Positions 49,659 to 57,827 of a stretch of 64,000 bases of DNA are shown piece after piece (position 1 is the first letter of the stretch; each line of letters opens with the position of its first letter). Location of the stretch: contig NZ_CP050265.1 of the NCBI RefSeq assembly GCF_011765465.1, positions 1,116,001-1,180,000 of the forward strand. Reading direction: 5' to 3'. Origin of the DNA: Erythrobacter sp. Lineage in GTDB: Bacteria > Pseudomonadota > Alphaproteobacteria > Sphingomonadales > Sphingomonadaceae. The notes under the pieces were generated by a model, which saw nothing but the letters and a program-made list of their open reading frames with translations, ran no database searches and was not told where the DNA came from. Made by a program: the position numbers and the translations under genes.

Positions 49659-51119
49659 CTAAGCTTCCAGTTCCGTGAGCCGCTCCTTCACTGCGGCAAG
49701 ATCCGCCTCGAACAGGGCCGCCTGCCTCTCGCGCGCCTCGCCGTCGAGGCGCAGCAGGTAGGAGGGATGCGCCGTCACCCACAGCTCCGCCCCGCCTTCA
49801 AGCGGCATGGCCTGCCCTCGGACTTTGGAAATGCTGACTGTCCTACCCAGCAGCCCGCGCGCCGCGCTTGCGCCGAGGGCAAGGATCACGCGGGGTTTGA
49901 CAAGGTCGCGCTCGGCCTCGAGCCACCAGCGGCAGGTGTCGATCTCCTTCGCCGCCGGGGACTGGTGGAGGCGGCGCTTGCCCCGGGGGACGTATTTGAA
50001 ATGCTTGACCGCATTGGTGACATAAGTCCCGCCCCGGTCGATCCCGGCGCGCTGGAGGTATTCGTCGAGCAATTGCCCCGCAGGCCCCACGAAGGGGCGG
50101 CCTGTCACGTCCTCCTGGTCGCCCGGCTGTTCGCCGACGATCATCAGCGGAGCCGAACGCGGCCCCTCGCCCATCACCGCGCGGTTTTCGAGCTCGCCGA
50201 TCGGGCAGGCGCGGCACTTGGCGATCGCCTCGCCGACCTTGTCGAGCGTCTCGGGCTTCTCGCCCATGTCTGTCGCGCCGTGATCGACCATCTGCGCTTC
50301 CCTCGCCTGCGCGCCGGCGATGAGATCGGGGATCAGCGCCGCTTCGGGCAGGTTCTTCCAGTATTTGCGCGGCATTTCGGAAAGCATCGCCCCGACCTTC
50401 AGCCGCGCGGGGTTGAATATGGAAGCGTAGTAGGAGCGCCACAGTTCCTCGACCGGATCGCCGCCGGGGGCATCGCTCCGCCGCGCCGGGCCGCTTTCGC
50501 GCATGGTCTCTCCGTCCCAGTGGATGCAGCCCTTGGGCGTCAGGATCGACCAGTTCATATTGGCGAAGCGGCGCATGAAGAAGCCCGCCTCGGCCCGCAC
50601 GATGTGGTGGTCGGGCTCGAACCAGGCGACGTAGTGTTCACCTCCGTCTTCGGTGCGGACTTCGCGGAAGCGGACGAAGGCGTGCATCTTGTGCGCATCG
50701 CGCCGCACCGCCTTGTCGAGCTCCTCGATCCGGCGCACGTCGGGGTCGGCCTTGTCCTCCATCGCGCGGGGGTTGGACTGGAGCCGCCAGAGCATCCGGT
50801 AGAGCAGGCCGAAGCGCGAAGGGTCGGAATGGAGCGCCGCCTTGCGGGCGAGCTGCATGAAACGCTTGCTGGCGCGCACCTCGTGCGGGGATTCGGGCGG
50901 CACGGGAAGGCGGCGCTCGCCCCGGGATGGTCCCTCCTGCGCGAAGAGATCGCCCGTCCCGCCCGGCTCGACCCAAGAAACCCGGTCGGGCGGCACGTCG
51001 CACTGGATCAGCCCCCGCGCCCGCTCGCGCCAGAAAGCGAAGTCGTCGGGCTCGGGGATGTGGACGACGTAATGCGCGCCGAGGGAGGCGTTCTGCATCG
51101 AAGCTCTCGGGACGGTCAT
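49659..51119 (-). CDS. udgX: DUF4130-UdgX fusion: uracil-DNA-binding repair protein
   Basis: A 486-residue two-domain protein. The first half (to about 240) is a DUF4130 domain, ending near NWSILTPKGCIHWDG and RSYYASIFNPARLK. The second half is a family-4-like uracil-DNA glycosylase: cysteine pair KCRACPI, motif A GEQPGDQED at 329-337, the KRRLHQSP loop with His385, and motif B HPSYLLR from His451. The KRRxH loop is the hallmark of UdgX, whose histidine forms a covalent bond to the deoxyribose after uracil excision in characterised members. The ATG overlaps the stop of the radical-SAM gene; dnaE2 follows four bases later. Confidence 0.93.
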   Translation of the reverse strand: MTVPRASMQNASLGAHYVVHIPEPDDFAFWRERARGLIQCDVPPDRVSWVEPGGTGDLFAQEGPSRGERRLPVPPESPHEVRASKRFMQLARKAALHSDPSRFGLLYRMLWRLQSNPRAMEDKADPDVRRIEELDKAVRRDAHKMHAFVRFREVRTEDGGEHYVAWFEPDHHIVRAEAGFFMRRFANMNWSILTPKGCIHWDGETMRESGPARRSDAPGGDPVEELWRSYYASIFNPARLKVGAMLSEMPRKYWKNLPEAALIPDLIAGAQAREAQMVDHGATDMGEKPETLDKVGEAIAKCRACPIGELENRAVMGEGPRSAPLMIVGEQPGDQEDVTGRPFVGPAGQLLDEYLQRAGIDRGGTYVTNAVKHFKYVPRGKRRLHQSPAAKEIDTCRWWLEAERDLVKPRVILALGASAARGLLGRTVSISKVRGQAMPLEGGAELWVTAHPSYLLRLDGEARERQAALFEADLAAVKERLTELEA

Positions 51120-52360
51120 CAGAACAGCTCCAGCTGCTCGGACTTCGGTGCGAGCATTGCCCTCAGATCGATCCGGTCGGTCAGCCGCGTCGGGCGCCAG
51201 TCGGCCGCGACGAGGAAGGGGCGGACCTTGGCGATCGACTGGGTGAGGCGCGCAAGATCGTCGAGCCGGAGCGTCCGGTGCCGCCGCGCGGCGAGGATCT
51301 TCGCCACCGCCTTCGTCCCCAGCCCCGGCACGCGCAGCAATTCCTCGCGGCTCGCACGGTTGACGTCGACCGGAAAACGCTCGCGGAATTTCAATGCCCA
51401 GGCGAGCTTGGGGTCGATGTCGAGCGGGAGGTTCCCGTCCGCCTCAGCGGCCTCGGCCACCTCGCCCGGCGCGTAGCCGTAGAAGCGCATCAGCCAGTCC
51501 GACTGGTAAAGCCGATGCTCGCGAATGAGCGGCGGGCGCTTCAGCGGCAGGACGGCGGAGGCATCGGGGATCGGCGAAAAGGCGCTGTAATAGACCCGCC
51601 TCAGCCCGAAATTGCCGTAGAGCGCGCTCGCCCGGCCCATGATGTCGACATCCGAAGCCCCGTCCGCGCCGACGATCATCTGGGTCGACTGGCCGGCGGG
51701 CGCGAAACGCGGCGCGTGGCGGAAGCGCTTGCGCTCGTCCTTGGCCTGCAGGATGCGCACCTTCGTGCGGTCCATCGCGCCCTCGATCTGGCGGGCGTTC
51801 TTGTCGGGGGCGAGGCGCGTCAGGCCGCTGTCGGTCGGCAGTTCGACATTGATCGAGACCCGGTCGGCATAGAGCCCCGCCTCGTGGATCAGCTCGGCAT
51901 CGGCCTCAGGAATGGTCTTCAAATGGATATAGCCGCGAAAATCATGCTCTTCGCGCAGGATGCGGGCCGCCTCGATCAGCTGTTCCATCGTGTGGTTCGC
52001 GCTTTTCACGATGCCGGAGGAGAGGAACAGGCCCTCGATGTAGTTGCGCTTGTAGAAGGACAGGGTGAGGTCGGCGACCTCCTGCGGGGTGAAGCGCGCG
52101 CGGCGAACGTTCGAGCTCTTGCGGTTGATGCAGTAATGGCAGTCGAAGATGCAGTGATTGGTCAGCAGGATCTTGAGCAGCGATATGCACCGCCCGTCGG
52201 GCGCATAGGCGTGGCAAATGCCCATCCCCTCGGTCGAGCCGACGCCCTTGCCGCCGCGCGAATCCTTCTTTGCCGTGCCCGAGGACGCGCAGGACGCATC
52301 GTACTTCGCCGCATCGGCGAGGATTTCGAGTTTCTGGCGAAGGGAAAGCTGCTGGGCCAT
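51119..52360 (-). CDS. radical SAM protein linked to UdgX (putative DNA repair/modification)
   Basis: A 414-residue radical-SAM protein with the cluster motif CIFDCHYC (Cys70, Cys74, Cys77) and a C-terminal helix-hairpin-helix, DVNRASREELLRVPGLGTKAVAKIL, which suggests DNA binding. The N-terminal EILADAAKYDASCASSG is typical of the family always found beside UdgX. The reaction is unknown. I chose the ATG at 52360; a GTG five codons upstream is possible. An SOS-type box lies 21 bp upstream, so this gene probably leads the three-gene operon with udgX and dnaE2. Confidence 0.9.
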   Translation of the reverse strand: MAQQLSLRQKLEILADAAKYDASCASSGTAKKDSRGGKGVGSTEGMGICHAYAPDGRCISLLKILLTNHCIFDCHYCINRKSSNVRRARFTPQEVADLTLSFYKRNYIEGLFLSSGIVKSANHTMEQLIEAARILREEHDFRGYIHLKTIPEADAELIHEAGLYADRVSINVELPTDSGLTRLAPDKNARQIEGAMDRTKVRILQAKDERKRFRHAPRFAPAGQSTQMIVGADGASDVDIMGRASALYGNFGLRRVYYSAFSPIPDASAVLPLKRPPLIREHRLYQSDWLMRFYGYAPGEVAEAAEADGNLPLDIDPKLAWALKFRERFPVDVNRASREELLRVPGLGTKAVAKILAARRHRTLRLDDLARLTQSIAKVRPFLVAADWRPTRLTDRIDLRAMLAPKSEQLELF

Positions 52361-52381
52361 TGGAACCTGGAACACGTGTAT

Positions 52382-52396
52382 GTTCCTTTTATGTTC
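52382..52396. promoter_or_regulatory. SOS (LexA) box upstream of the radical-SAM/udgX/dnaE2 operon
   Basis: GTTC-N7-GTTC, the alphaproteobacterial LexA pattern, 21 bp before the ATG of the radical-SAM gene. The 16-mer GTTCCTTTTATGTTCC is identical at 14 positions to the box upstream of the ImuAB gene. An inverted GGAACA/TGTTCC pair overlaps it at 52369-52386. Confidence 0.8.
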
Positions 52397-52447
52397 CTAC
52401 GCGCTGCGGCTCCAGTGCTTTCTTTGCAAGTCGCCGCGCGCAGCCCG

Positions 52448-52786
52448 TCAGACCCGGCGCAGCGCCTCCTGTTCTTCCGGTGCGGCAGAGGCGCCTTGCG
52501 ACTGGCACAGGTAATCGAGCACGGCGCTGTGCATCTCGCCTTCGAAGGCGACCCCGGCCTCCTTGCCCTCGACCCACGCGACCACACCCAGCGGGGCGTT
52601 GATCCCGCCGACCTTCATCACCACCCGGTCGCCGATGCTGGCGAAGCCGAGCCCGCCGCGAATCTTGCAGCCGCCCTCGGAAATGTCGAGCAGGTCGACA
52701 TAGACCGGACGCGAACGCACACGGCCGCGAACGACCAGGCTGAGCGGGCGGCGCTCTGCGGCGCGGGGGATCGAATGCATATTCAT
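52448..52786 (-). CDS. PilZ-domain protein
   Basis: A 112-residue single-domain PilZ protein. It has an N-terminal basic segment (AERRPLSLVVRGRVRSR), the DISEGGCKI motif (the DxSxxG element) and GVVAWVEGKEAGVAFEG, which closes the barrel. Such domains usually bind cyclic-di-GMP through an RxxxR plus DxSxxG pair; the arginine spacing here is not a perfect match, so ligand binding is uncertain. It lies between the ImuAB fusion and the radical-SAM gene on the same strand. The 57-bp AT-rich gap upstream could contain its own promoter. Confidence 0.85.
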   Translation of the reverse strand: MNMHSIPRAAERRPLSLVVRGRVRSRPVYVDLLDISEGGCKIRGGLGFASIGDRVVMKVGGINAPLGVVAWVEGKEAGVAFEGEMHSAVLDYLCQSQGASAAPEEQEALRRV

Positions 52787-52843
52787 TGCCCCTTGCGGTT
52801 AATGCATAAACTTTAACGAATGGCTGACACTGGCCCGCGGGGT

Positions 52844-55246
52844 TCAGGCGCACAGGCCCTGCAGGAACCAGTCGGGCGCGCGGCCCTTGCGGTCGCCGCC
52901 GCGCCCGTCCCCGGCGATCCCGTGGCGATAGATCCAGTAGCGCCGCCCGGCCGCGTCCTCGATCCGGTAATAGTCGCGCAGCCGCGCGCTCGATCGCTCG
53001 CGCCACCATTCGGGCGCGATCCGCTCCGGCCCTTCGACCCGGGCGACCTCGCGCACCTCGCCCCGCCAGCGAAAGCGCTGGGGGAAGCCGTCGGGCGAGG
53101 CGTAGAGGACCGCGATCTTCTCCGGCCGGTCGAGCAGCTTGAGGGGCCGCCGGTGAAATTCGAGCATCCCCTGCGCGGGCGGGACCGGGTCGAGCGGCCC
53201 CTGCCACCGCACCGCGCGTTCGGGCAGGTGGCTCGCGCGGGGGACCGGGCGGCGCACGGCCTCGGTCCCGAGCCGCACGGTCAGCCGGTCGATGCAGGCG
53301 GCAAGCGAAGTGCCGCGCTTTTCCGCCGAAGCCTCGATCTCGCCCTGTTCGAGCGCGAGCGGTTCGGCCCAGCTGGCGCGAAGGCGCACCGTCTCGATCC
53401 CGAAACCCGCGTCGACATCGTCGAGCTTGGCGGAAAACAGGCGGATGACGTGGTCGGGATCGCGCGTCGCGGCGGCGAGTTCGAGGCGGCGCGCGATCAC
53501 CTCGCCGTCGACCCGCCACAGCGCGATCTCGAGCCGCCGCGCGCCCTCGCCCCGCCCTTCGAGCTCGCGCGCCATATCCTGCGCCAGATCGGCCAGCACC
53601 CGGTCGAGCAGGTCGCGGTGGCGGATCGGCTCGACGAGGCGGCGCTGGACGAGCGGCATCGACTGGGGGACGACCGGGAGGAGCGGCTCGGGCACGCGGC
53701 CGAGGATCTGGTCGAGCCGGATGAGCGGGTTGGCGGCGGGCGACTTGCGGTTGCGGAACCGGCGCTGGAGCGCATCGCGCGAGGCGGCTTCGCTTTCCCC
53801 GTCCTGTACGTGCCCCGCGACCCCGGCGAGTTCGCCAAGGCGCTTCAGACCGAGGCGGCGCAGCACGGTCAGCACGTCCTCGTCGAGCCGCAAGGCCGCA
53901 ACCGGCAGGTCGGCGAGCCGGGCGAGGAGGTCGTCCCCCGGCCCCACTATGGCCCGCGACGGCCCGTAATGCGCGAGCGCCCAGGCCGCTCCTGCGGTCG
54001 GCGCGATGGCGCAGCGCACCGCGAGCCCGCGCTTCGTGCAGGCCGCCTCGACATCCGCCAGCAGCCGCGCCTCTCCGCCGAACAGGTGCGCGACCGCGGT
54101 CACGTCGACCAGCACGCCGTCGGGCGCGTCGAGCGCGCTCCACGGCCCCCAGCGCTGCGCCCAGACGGCGAGTTTCTCAAGAAAGGCAAGGTCGCCCGCC
54201 GGATCCGCCGGGGCGGTGCGCACGGCGGGGCAGAGCGTCCGCGCATCGGCGAGCATCGTCCCCGGCTGCACCCCGGCGGCGCGGCCCGCGTCGTTGACGG
54301 CGGCGATGCGAGGGCCGTGCGCGGTTTCGGTGATCAGCGCGGTCGGTTCGGCATCCGCGCCCTCGCGCGCCTCAAGCCCTTGCCCGAGCCGCCAGCGATC
54401 GACCGAAAGTCGCGCGCACCACAGGGCGAGGATCCGGCGTAGTGGCCGGGGGTTGAGGTTGGCGGCGGTTTCGGGGCGGGCCGGCCGGTCGGCGCGGAGG
54501 CGTCCGTCGTCATCGCGAAGGGTCCATTGTCCGGGAATGTGGGAGCGGGCGCGGAACAGCTCGGCGGCCCAAGCGGGCGCTCCGGGCGCGTCGTGGTTCC
54601 AGCGCGGACGCGCGGAAGGGGCTGCGGCGACCCGCCAGCGCATCCGGGCGGAGGAAAGGTCGGCCTCGGCCTCGAGCCGGACGAGCCACAGCGCAATGCC
54701 GTGCTTCTCCGCCGTGAGGCTGAGGCGGCGCGAGGCGGTGAAATCGAGGCTGCGCGGATTGCCCGCGATCTCTCCGATGACGCAGGCGAAATCGCGGCAC
54801 CTGAGGCCCTCTTCCAGAGCGAACAGCGCGTCTTCGGGGCTGCGTGCGGCGACGTGGATCAGCCGATCCCTCAGGTCGCGCGGCAGGCCGTGGAGATAGG
54901 GCCGCCCGCCCCGCTCGATCGCGCGCGCATCCTGCACCCACAGCACGTGGCGGCGGTCCTGCGGCTCGGCCAACGGATCGGGCCTCGCCGCCGCTGCGGC
55001 CAGGGCATCGCGGGCGAGCGCCAGCGCGAAACCCGCCCCGCTCGCATCCCCGGCGCTCGCGAAGATCTCGCTGTGAAGCGGTTGTTCGGCAAGGCCCGGT
55101 CGCCAGCGCCCTTCGCGCTGGCGTGCAAGCGTGGCGAGATCGGCGCCCGCCAGCCGCGCCGCCGCACCGCTTCCCTTCGGACGAGAGGGGACGGGAAAAG
55201 CCTGGAGCGCGCTTGCGCGGTGAGGAGAGGATGCGGATTTCGTCAT
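52844..55246 (-). CDS. ImuA-ImuB fusion protein (SOS mutasome)
   Basis: A single 800-residue reading frame joining two normally separate SOS proteins. Residues 1 to about 262 resemble ImuA (LHSEIFASAGDASGAGFALALARDAL; DRLIHVAARSPEDALFALEEGLRCRDFACVIGEI). From 266 (PRPLRRILALWCARLSVDRWR) the protein is ImuB, a Y-family polymerase relative, with LVDVTAVAHLFGGEARLLADVE where active polymerases carry catalytic acidic residues. ImuB is known as a catalytically inactive adaptor that brings DnaE2 to the clamp. There is no ATG, GTG or TTG near the junction, so this is a true fusion. I chose the ATG at 55246; an SOS box lies 41 bp upstream. Confidence 0.88.
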   Translation of the reverse strand: MTKSASSPHRASALQAFPVPSRPKGSGAAARLAGADLATLARQREGRWRPGLAEQPLHSEIFASAGDASGAGFALALARDALAAAAARPDPLAEPQDRRHVLWVQDARAIERGGRPYLHGLPRDLRDRLIHVAARSPEDALFALEEGLRCRDFACVIGEIAGNPRSLDFTASRRLSLTAEKHGIALWLVRLEAEADLSSARMRWRVAAAPSARPRWNHDAPGAPAWAAELFRARSHIPGQWTLRDDDGRLRADRPARPETAANLNPRPLRRILALWCARLSVDRWRLGQGLEAREGADAEPTALITETAHGPRIAAVNDAGRAAGVQPGTMLADARTLCPAVRTAPADPAGDLAFLEKLAVWAQRWGPWSALDAPDGVLVDVTAVAHLFGGEARLLADVEAACTKRGLAVRCAIAPTAGAAWALAHYGPSRAIVGPGDDLLARLADLPVAALRLDEDVLTVLRRLGLKRLGELAGVAGHVQDGESEAASRDALQRRFRNRKSPAANPLIRLDQILGRVPEPLLPVVPQSMPLVQRRLVEPIRHRDLLDRVLADLAQDMARELEGRGEGARRLEIALWRVDGEVIARRLELAAATRDPDHVIRLFSAKLDDVDAGFGIETVRLRASWAEPLALEQGEIEASAEKRGTSLAACIDRLTVRLGTEAVRRPVPRASHLPERAVRWQGPLDPVPPAQGMLEFHRRPLKLLDRPEKIAVLYASPDGFPQRFRWRGEVREVARVEGPERIAPEWWRERSSARLRDYYRIEDAAGRRYWIYRHGIAGDGRGGDRKGRAPDWFLQGLCA

Positions 55247-55287
55247 GGGAACTGCTCTTAGCAAAGGGACTCGGCAAGCGGCCCTTT

Positions 55288-55302
55288 GTTCCCATTATGT
55301 TC
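55288..55302. promoter_or_regulatory. SOS (LexA) box upstream of the ImuA-ImuB fusion
   Basis: GTTC-N7-GTTC. The 16-mer GTTCCCATTATGTTCC differs at two positions from the box upstream of the radical-SAM gene. Its second half overlaps a parS-like palindrome. Confidence 0.8.
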
Positions 55303-55313
55303 CACGTGGAACA
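55298..55313. other. parS-like site (ParB-binding palindrome)
   Basis: TGTTCCACGTGGAACA is a perfect 16-bp palindrome and an exact match to the widely conserved chromosomal parS consensus TGTTNCACGTGNAACA. It lies between the ImuAB gene and the NSS transporter gene. I saw no second copy in the window and no parA or parB nearby. As it overlaps the SOS box, part of the symmetry could belong to LexA binding instead. Confidence 0.6.
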
Positions 55314-55346
55314 CGATTGCAATGCCGCAATCGTGTCCTCGGAAAT

Positions 55347-56777
55347 TCAACCCAGGACCTGAGGAAACAGTCCGGTCACAAGGATCACACCGACCGCCAG
55401 CGGGCAGATCCACGCAATCAGGAAGCGCCAGACCGACAGCCAGAAGCCCGTCATCCCGGTCATCTCCTGGACCAGCCGCTTGTCGGCCTTCCACCCCACG
55501 AAGACTGCGGTGAAGAAGGCGACGACAGGCAACATGACCTTGCCGGTGAAGCCGTCGATGGTGTCGAGGATGTCGGTATCCGCGAACAGCGGCCAGAAAC
55601 CGAGCGGGCGCACGTCGGCCCAGACGTTGTAGCCCAGCAGGCACGCGACCCCGATCAGGAACGCCCCTCCCCCGAAGACGAGCGAGGACGTGCGCCGGCT
55701 CCAGCCCATCTCGCCGATGCCCCAGGCGACGGGCACTTCGAGCAGGGAGATCGAACTGGTGATCGCTGCGACGAGGATCAGGACGAAGAAGAGGAGGCCG
55801 ATCAGCGCGCCCGCAGGCATGGTCTGGAAGGCGAAGGGCAGCGTCTGGAACACCAGCGTCGGCCCGGCCGCCGGGTCGAGGCCCACCGCCAGCACGATCG
55901 GAAAGATCATCAGCCCCGCGATCAGCGCCACGCTGGTATCGGCGATGGCGATGGTGAGCGCGGTCGGGCCGAGCGGCGCAGACCCCTTGATGTAGGAGCC
56001 GTAGGTAATCAGACCCGCCACGCCCAGCGAGAGCGAGAACAACGCCTGTCCCAGCGCCTCGTTCATCGCCTGCGGCGTAAGCTTGGCGAAATCGGGCGTG
56101 AACAGGAAGGCCATCGCCCCGCCGATCTCGCCGACGAAAGCGCCATAGACCGTGATCCCCACCAACAGCACGAAGAACATCGGCATGAGGATGGTCGCCG
56201 CAGCCTCGATCCCCGAGCCGATCCCGCGCGCGACGATGAACAGGGTCACGCCCATGAAGACGAGATGCATGGCGAGAAGCAGCATCGGGTCCGCGAAAAG
56301 GTCGCCCATGCGACCCTGGATCATCTCGCGGCTTTCCCCCGCGAGCGCGCCCTGCAGGGGATTGCCCGAAAAGAGCGCGCCGAAGAAATCCGCGCCCATC
56401 ACGCCGACATAGTAGAGCACCCAGCCGGCCACGACCGAGTAGAAGGACAGGATGAGGAAGGCCGCGATCACGCCGATCACGCCGAAGCCCGACCAGCTGC
56501 CCGGTGAGCCCGAACGCTGGGCCACCTTGCGGATCGAGCCGACCGCGTCGTCCTGCCCGGTGCGCCCGATGAAGATCTCCGCCAGCACCAGCGGCAGGCC
56601 CAGCAGGAACACGCAGGCGACATAGAACAGAACGAAGGCCCCGCCTCCGTTCTCCCCCGCAAGCGTCGGAAAGCGCCAGACATTGCCCAGCCCCACTGCC
56701 GCCCCGATCGCGGCGAGAATGAATGCGCTGCGCGAGGACCAGCCCTCGCGGGTCGTCGAACCGGTGGATGCTACCAT
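55347..56777 (-). CDS. sodium-dependent transporter, NSS (SNF) family
   Basis: A 476-residue membrane protein with about twelve transmembrane helices of the LeuT fold. The first helix has the family signature SAFILAAIGAAVGLGNVWRFP, which forms the Na+ and substrate site, followed by ENGGGAFVLFYVACVFLLGLPLVLAEIFIGR. It imports an amino acid or related amine with Na+; the substrate is not predictable. The last residues are hydrophobic (LAVGVILVTGLFPQVLG). It stands alone, oriented toward the parS-like site. Confidence 0.93.
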   Translation of the reverse strand: MVASTGSTTREGWSSRSAFILAAIGAAVGLGNVWRFPTLAGENGGGAFVLFYVACVFLLGLPLVLAEIFIGRTGQDDAVGSIRKVAQRSGSPGSWSGFGVIGVIAAFLILSFYSVVAGWVLYYVGVMGADFFGALFSGNPLQGALAGESREMIQGRMGDLFADPMLLLAMHLVFMGVTLFIVARGIGSGIEAAATILMPMFFVLLVGITVYGAFVGEIGGAMAFLFTPDFAKLTPQAMNEALGQALFSLSLGVAGLITYGSYIKGSAPLGPTALTIAIADTSVALIAGLMIFPIVLAVGLDPAAGPTLVFQTLPFAFQTMPAGALIGLLFFVLILVAAITSSISLLEVPVAWGIGEMGWSRRTSSLVFGGGAFLIGVACLLGYNVWADVRPLGFWPLFADTDILDTIDGFTGKVMLPVVAFFTAVFVGWKADKRLVQEMTGMTGFWLSVWRFLIAWICPLAVGVILVTGLFPQVLG

Positions 56778-56913
56778 GGCTGAAGAAAATCCCCTGATCG
56801 CGCAGCCGTGACGGCGCGCCGCTTATCCCATTGCGACCCTAGTGCAACGAAAAGCACGGCGCGCCAAGGGCCAGTCTTTGCCTTTGCACCGGAGCAGGTC
56901 TAAGGGCGGGGCC

Positions 56914-57786
56914 ATGTCCACCACCTTCCAGCTCGACACGAGCACCAGCCGGGCCAATCCCACCCCGCAGCCGATGAAGCGGCTCACCGTCCCGCGCATT
57001 CGTGCGCGCAAGGTGGACGGCGTGACCGAAGAACCGCTGGTCATGCTCACCGCCTACACCGCGCGCCAAGCGCAGCTGCTCGATGCCCATTGCGACCTTT
57101 TGCTGGTGGGAGATTCGCTCGGCCAGGTGATCTACGGCCTGCCCTCGACCATCCCGGTGACGATGGAAATGATGGCGAACCACGGCGCCGCCGTGGTGCG
57201 GGGCAGCTATCATTCGGTGGTGGTGATCGATATGCCTTTCGGCTCCTACGAGGCATCTCCCGAGCAGGCATTCGAAAGCGCCGCGCGCCTGCTCAAGGAA
57301 ACCGGCGGCGCCGCGGTCAAGCTCGAGGGCGGCGCGGCGATGGCCCCGACGGTCGAATTTCTGAATGCGCGAGGGATCCCGGTGATGGGCCATGTCGGCC
57401 TCACCCCGCAGGCGGTCAACGTCCTCGGCGGCTACGGCGCGCGCGGGAGGTCCGATGCGGAAGCCGAGAAGATCGTTTCCGATGCCAGGGCGCTGGACGA
57501 GGCGGGCGCTTTCGCGATCGTCGTCGAAGGCGTGGTCGAACCGATCGCGATCGCCGTGACCGAGGCAGTCTCATGTCCCACCATCGGCATCGGCGCCTCG
57601 GCGAAATGCGACGGACAGGTGCTCGTCACCGACGATATGCTCGGGATGTTCGAGCGCGTGCCGCGCTTCGTCAAACGCTACGAGAATATCGCGGAGACGA
57701 TCGAGAAAACGGTCGCCACCTATGCCAGCGAAGTGCGCGCACGCAGCTTCCCGGGCGAGGAACAGACCTACCAGCCCAAGGGTTGA
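56914..57786 (+). CDS. panB: 3-methyl-2-oxobutanoate hydroxymethyltransferase
   Basis: First step of pantothenate synthesis: adds a hydroxymethyl group from methylene-THF to 2-ketoisovalerate, a valine precursor also used by LeuA. It has 290 residues. The metal and substrate residues are in [13 protein letters not shown] and [25 protein letters not shown]; the later block [19 protein letters not shown] and [16 protein letters not shown] are typical. The ATG at 56914 gives the usual length; the open frame upstream is not conserved in character. Confidence 0.96.
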   Translation: MSTTFQLDTSTSRANPTPQPMKRLTVPRIRARKVDGVTEEPLVMLTAYTARQAQLLDAHCDLLLVGDSLGQVIYGLPSTIPVTMEMMANHGAAVVRGSYHSVVVIDMPFGSYEASPEQAFESAARLLKETGGAAVKLEGGAAMAPTVEFLNARGIPVMGHVGLTPQAVNVLGGYGARGRSDAEAEKIVSDARALDEAGAFAIVVEGVVEPIAIAVTEAVSCPTIGIGASAKCDGQVLVTDDMLGMFERVPRFVKRYENIAETIEKTVATYASEVRARSFPGEEQTYQPKG

Positions 57787-57827
57787 GCGCGAGAAAGCGC
57801 CCCCTTCGATACGGATCCCCCGCTGCA

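Noticed and set aside
47576..49678. Plus-strand open frame of 700 codons opposite dnaE2
   Set aside because: Shadow of the DnaE2 coding sequence.
52369..52386. Second parS site upstream of the radical-SAM gene
   Set aside because: GGAACA-N6-TGTTCC contains CACGTG but does not fit the parS consensus; it is better explained as part of the SOS-box region.
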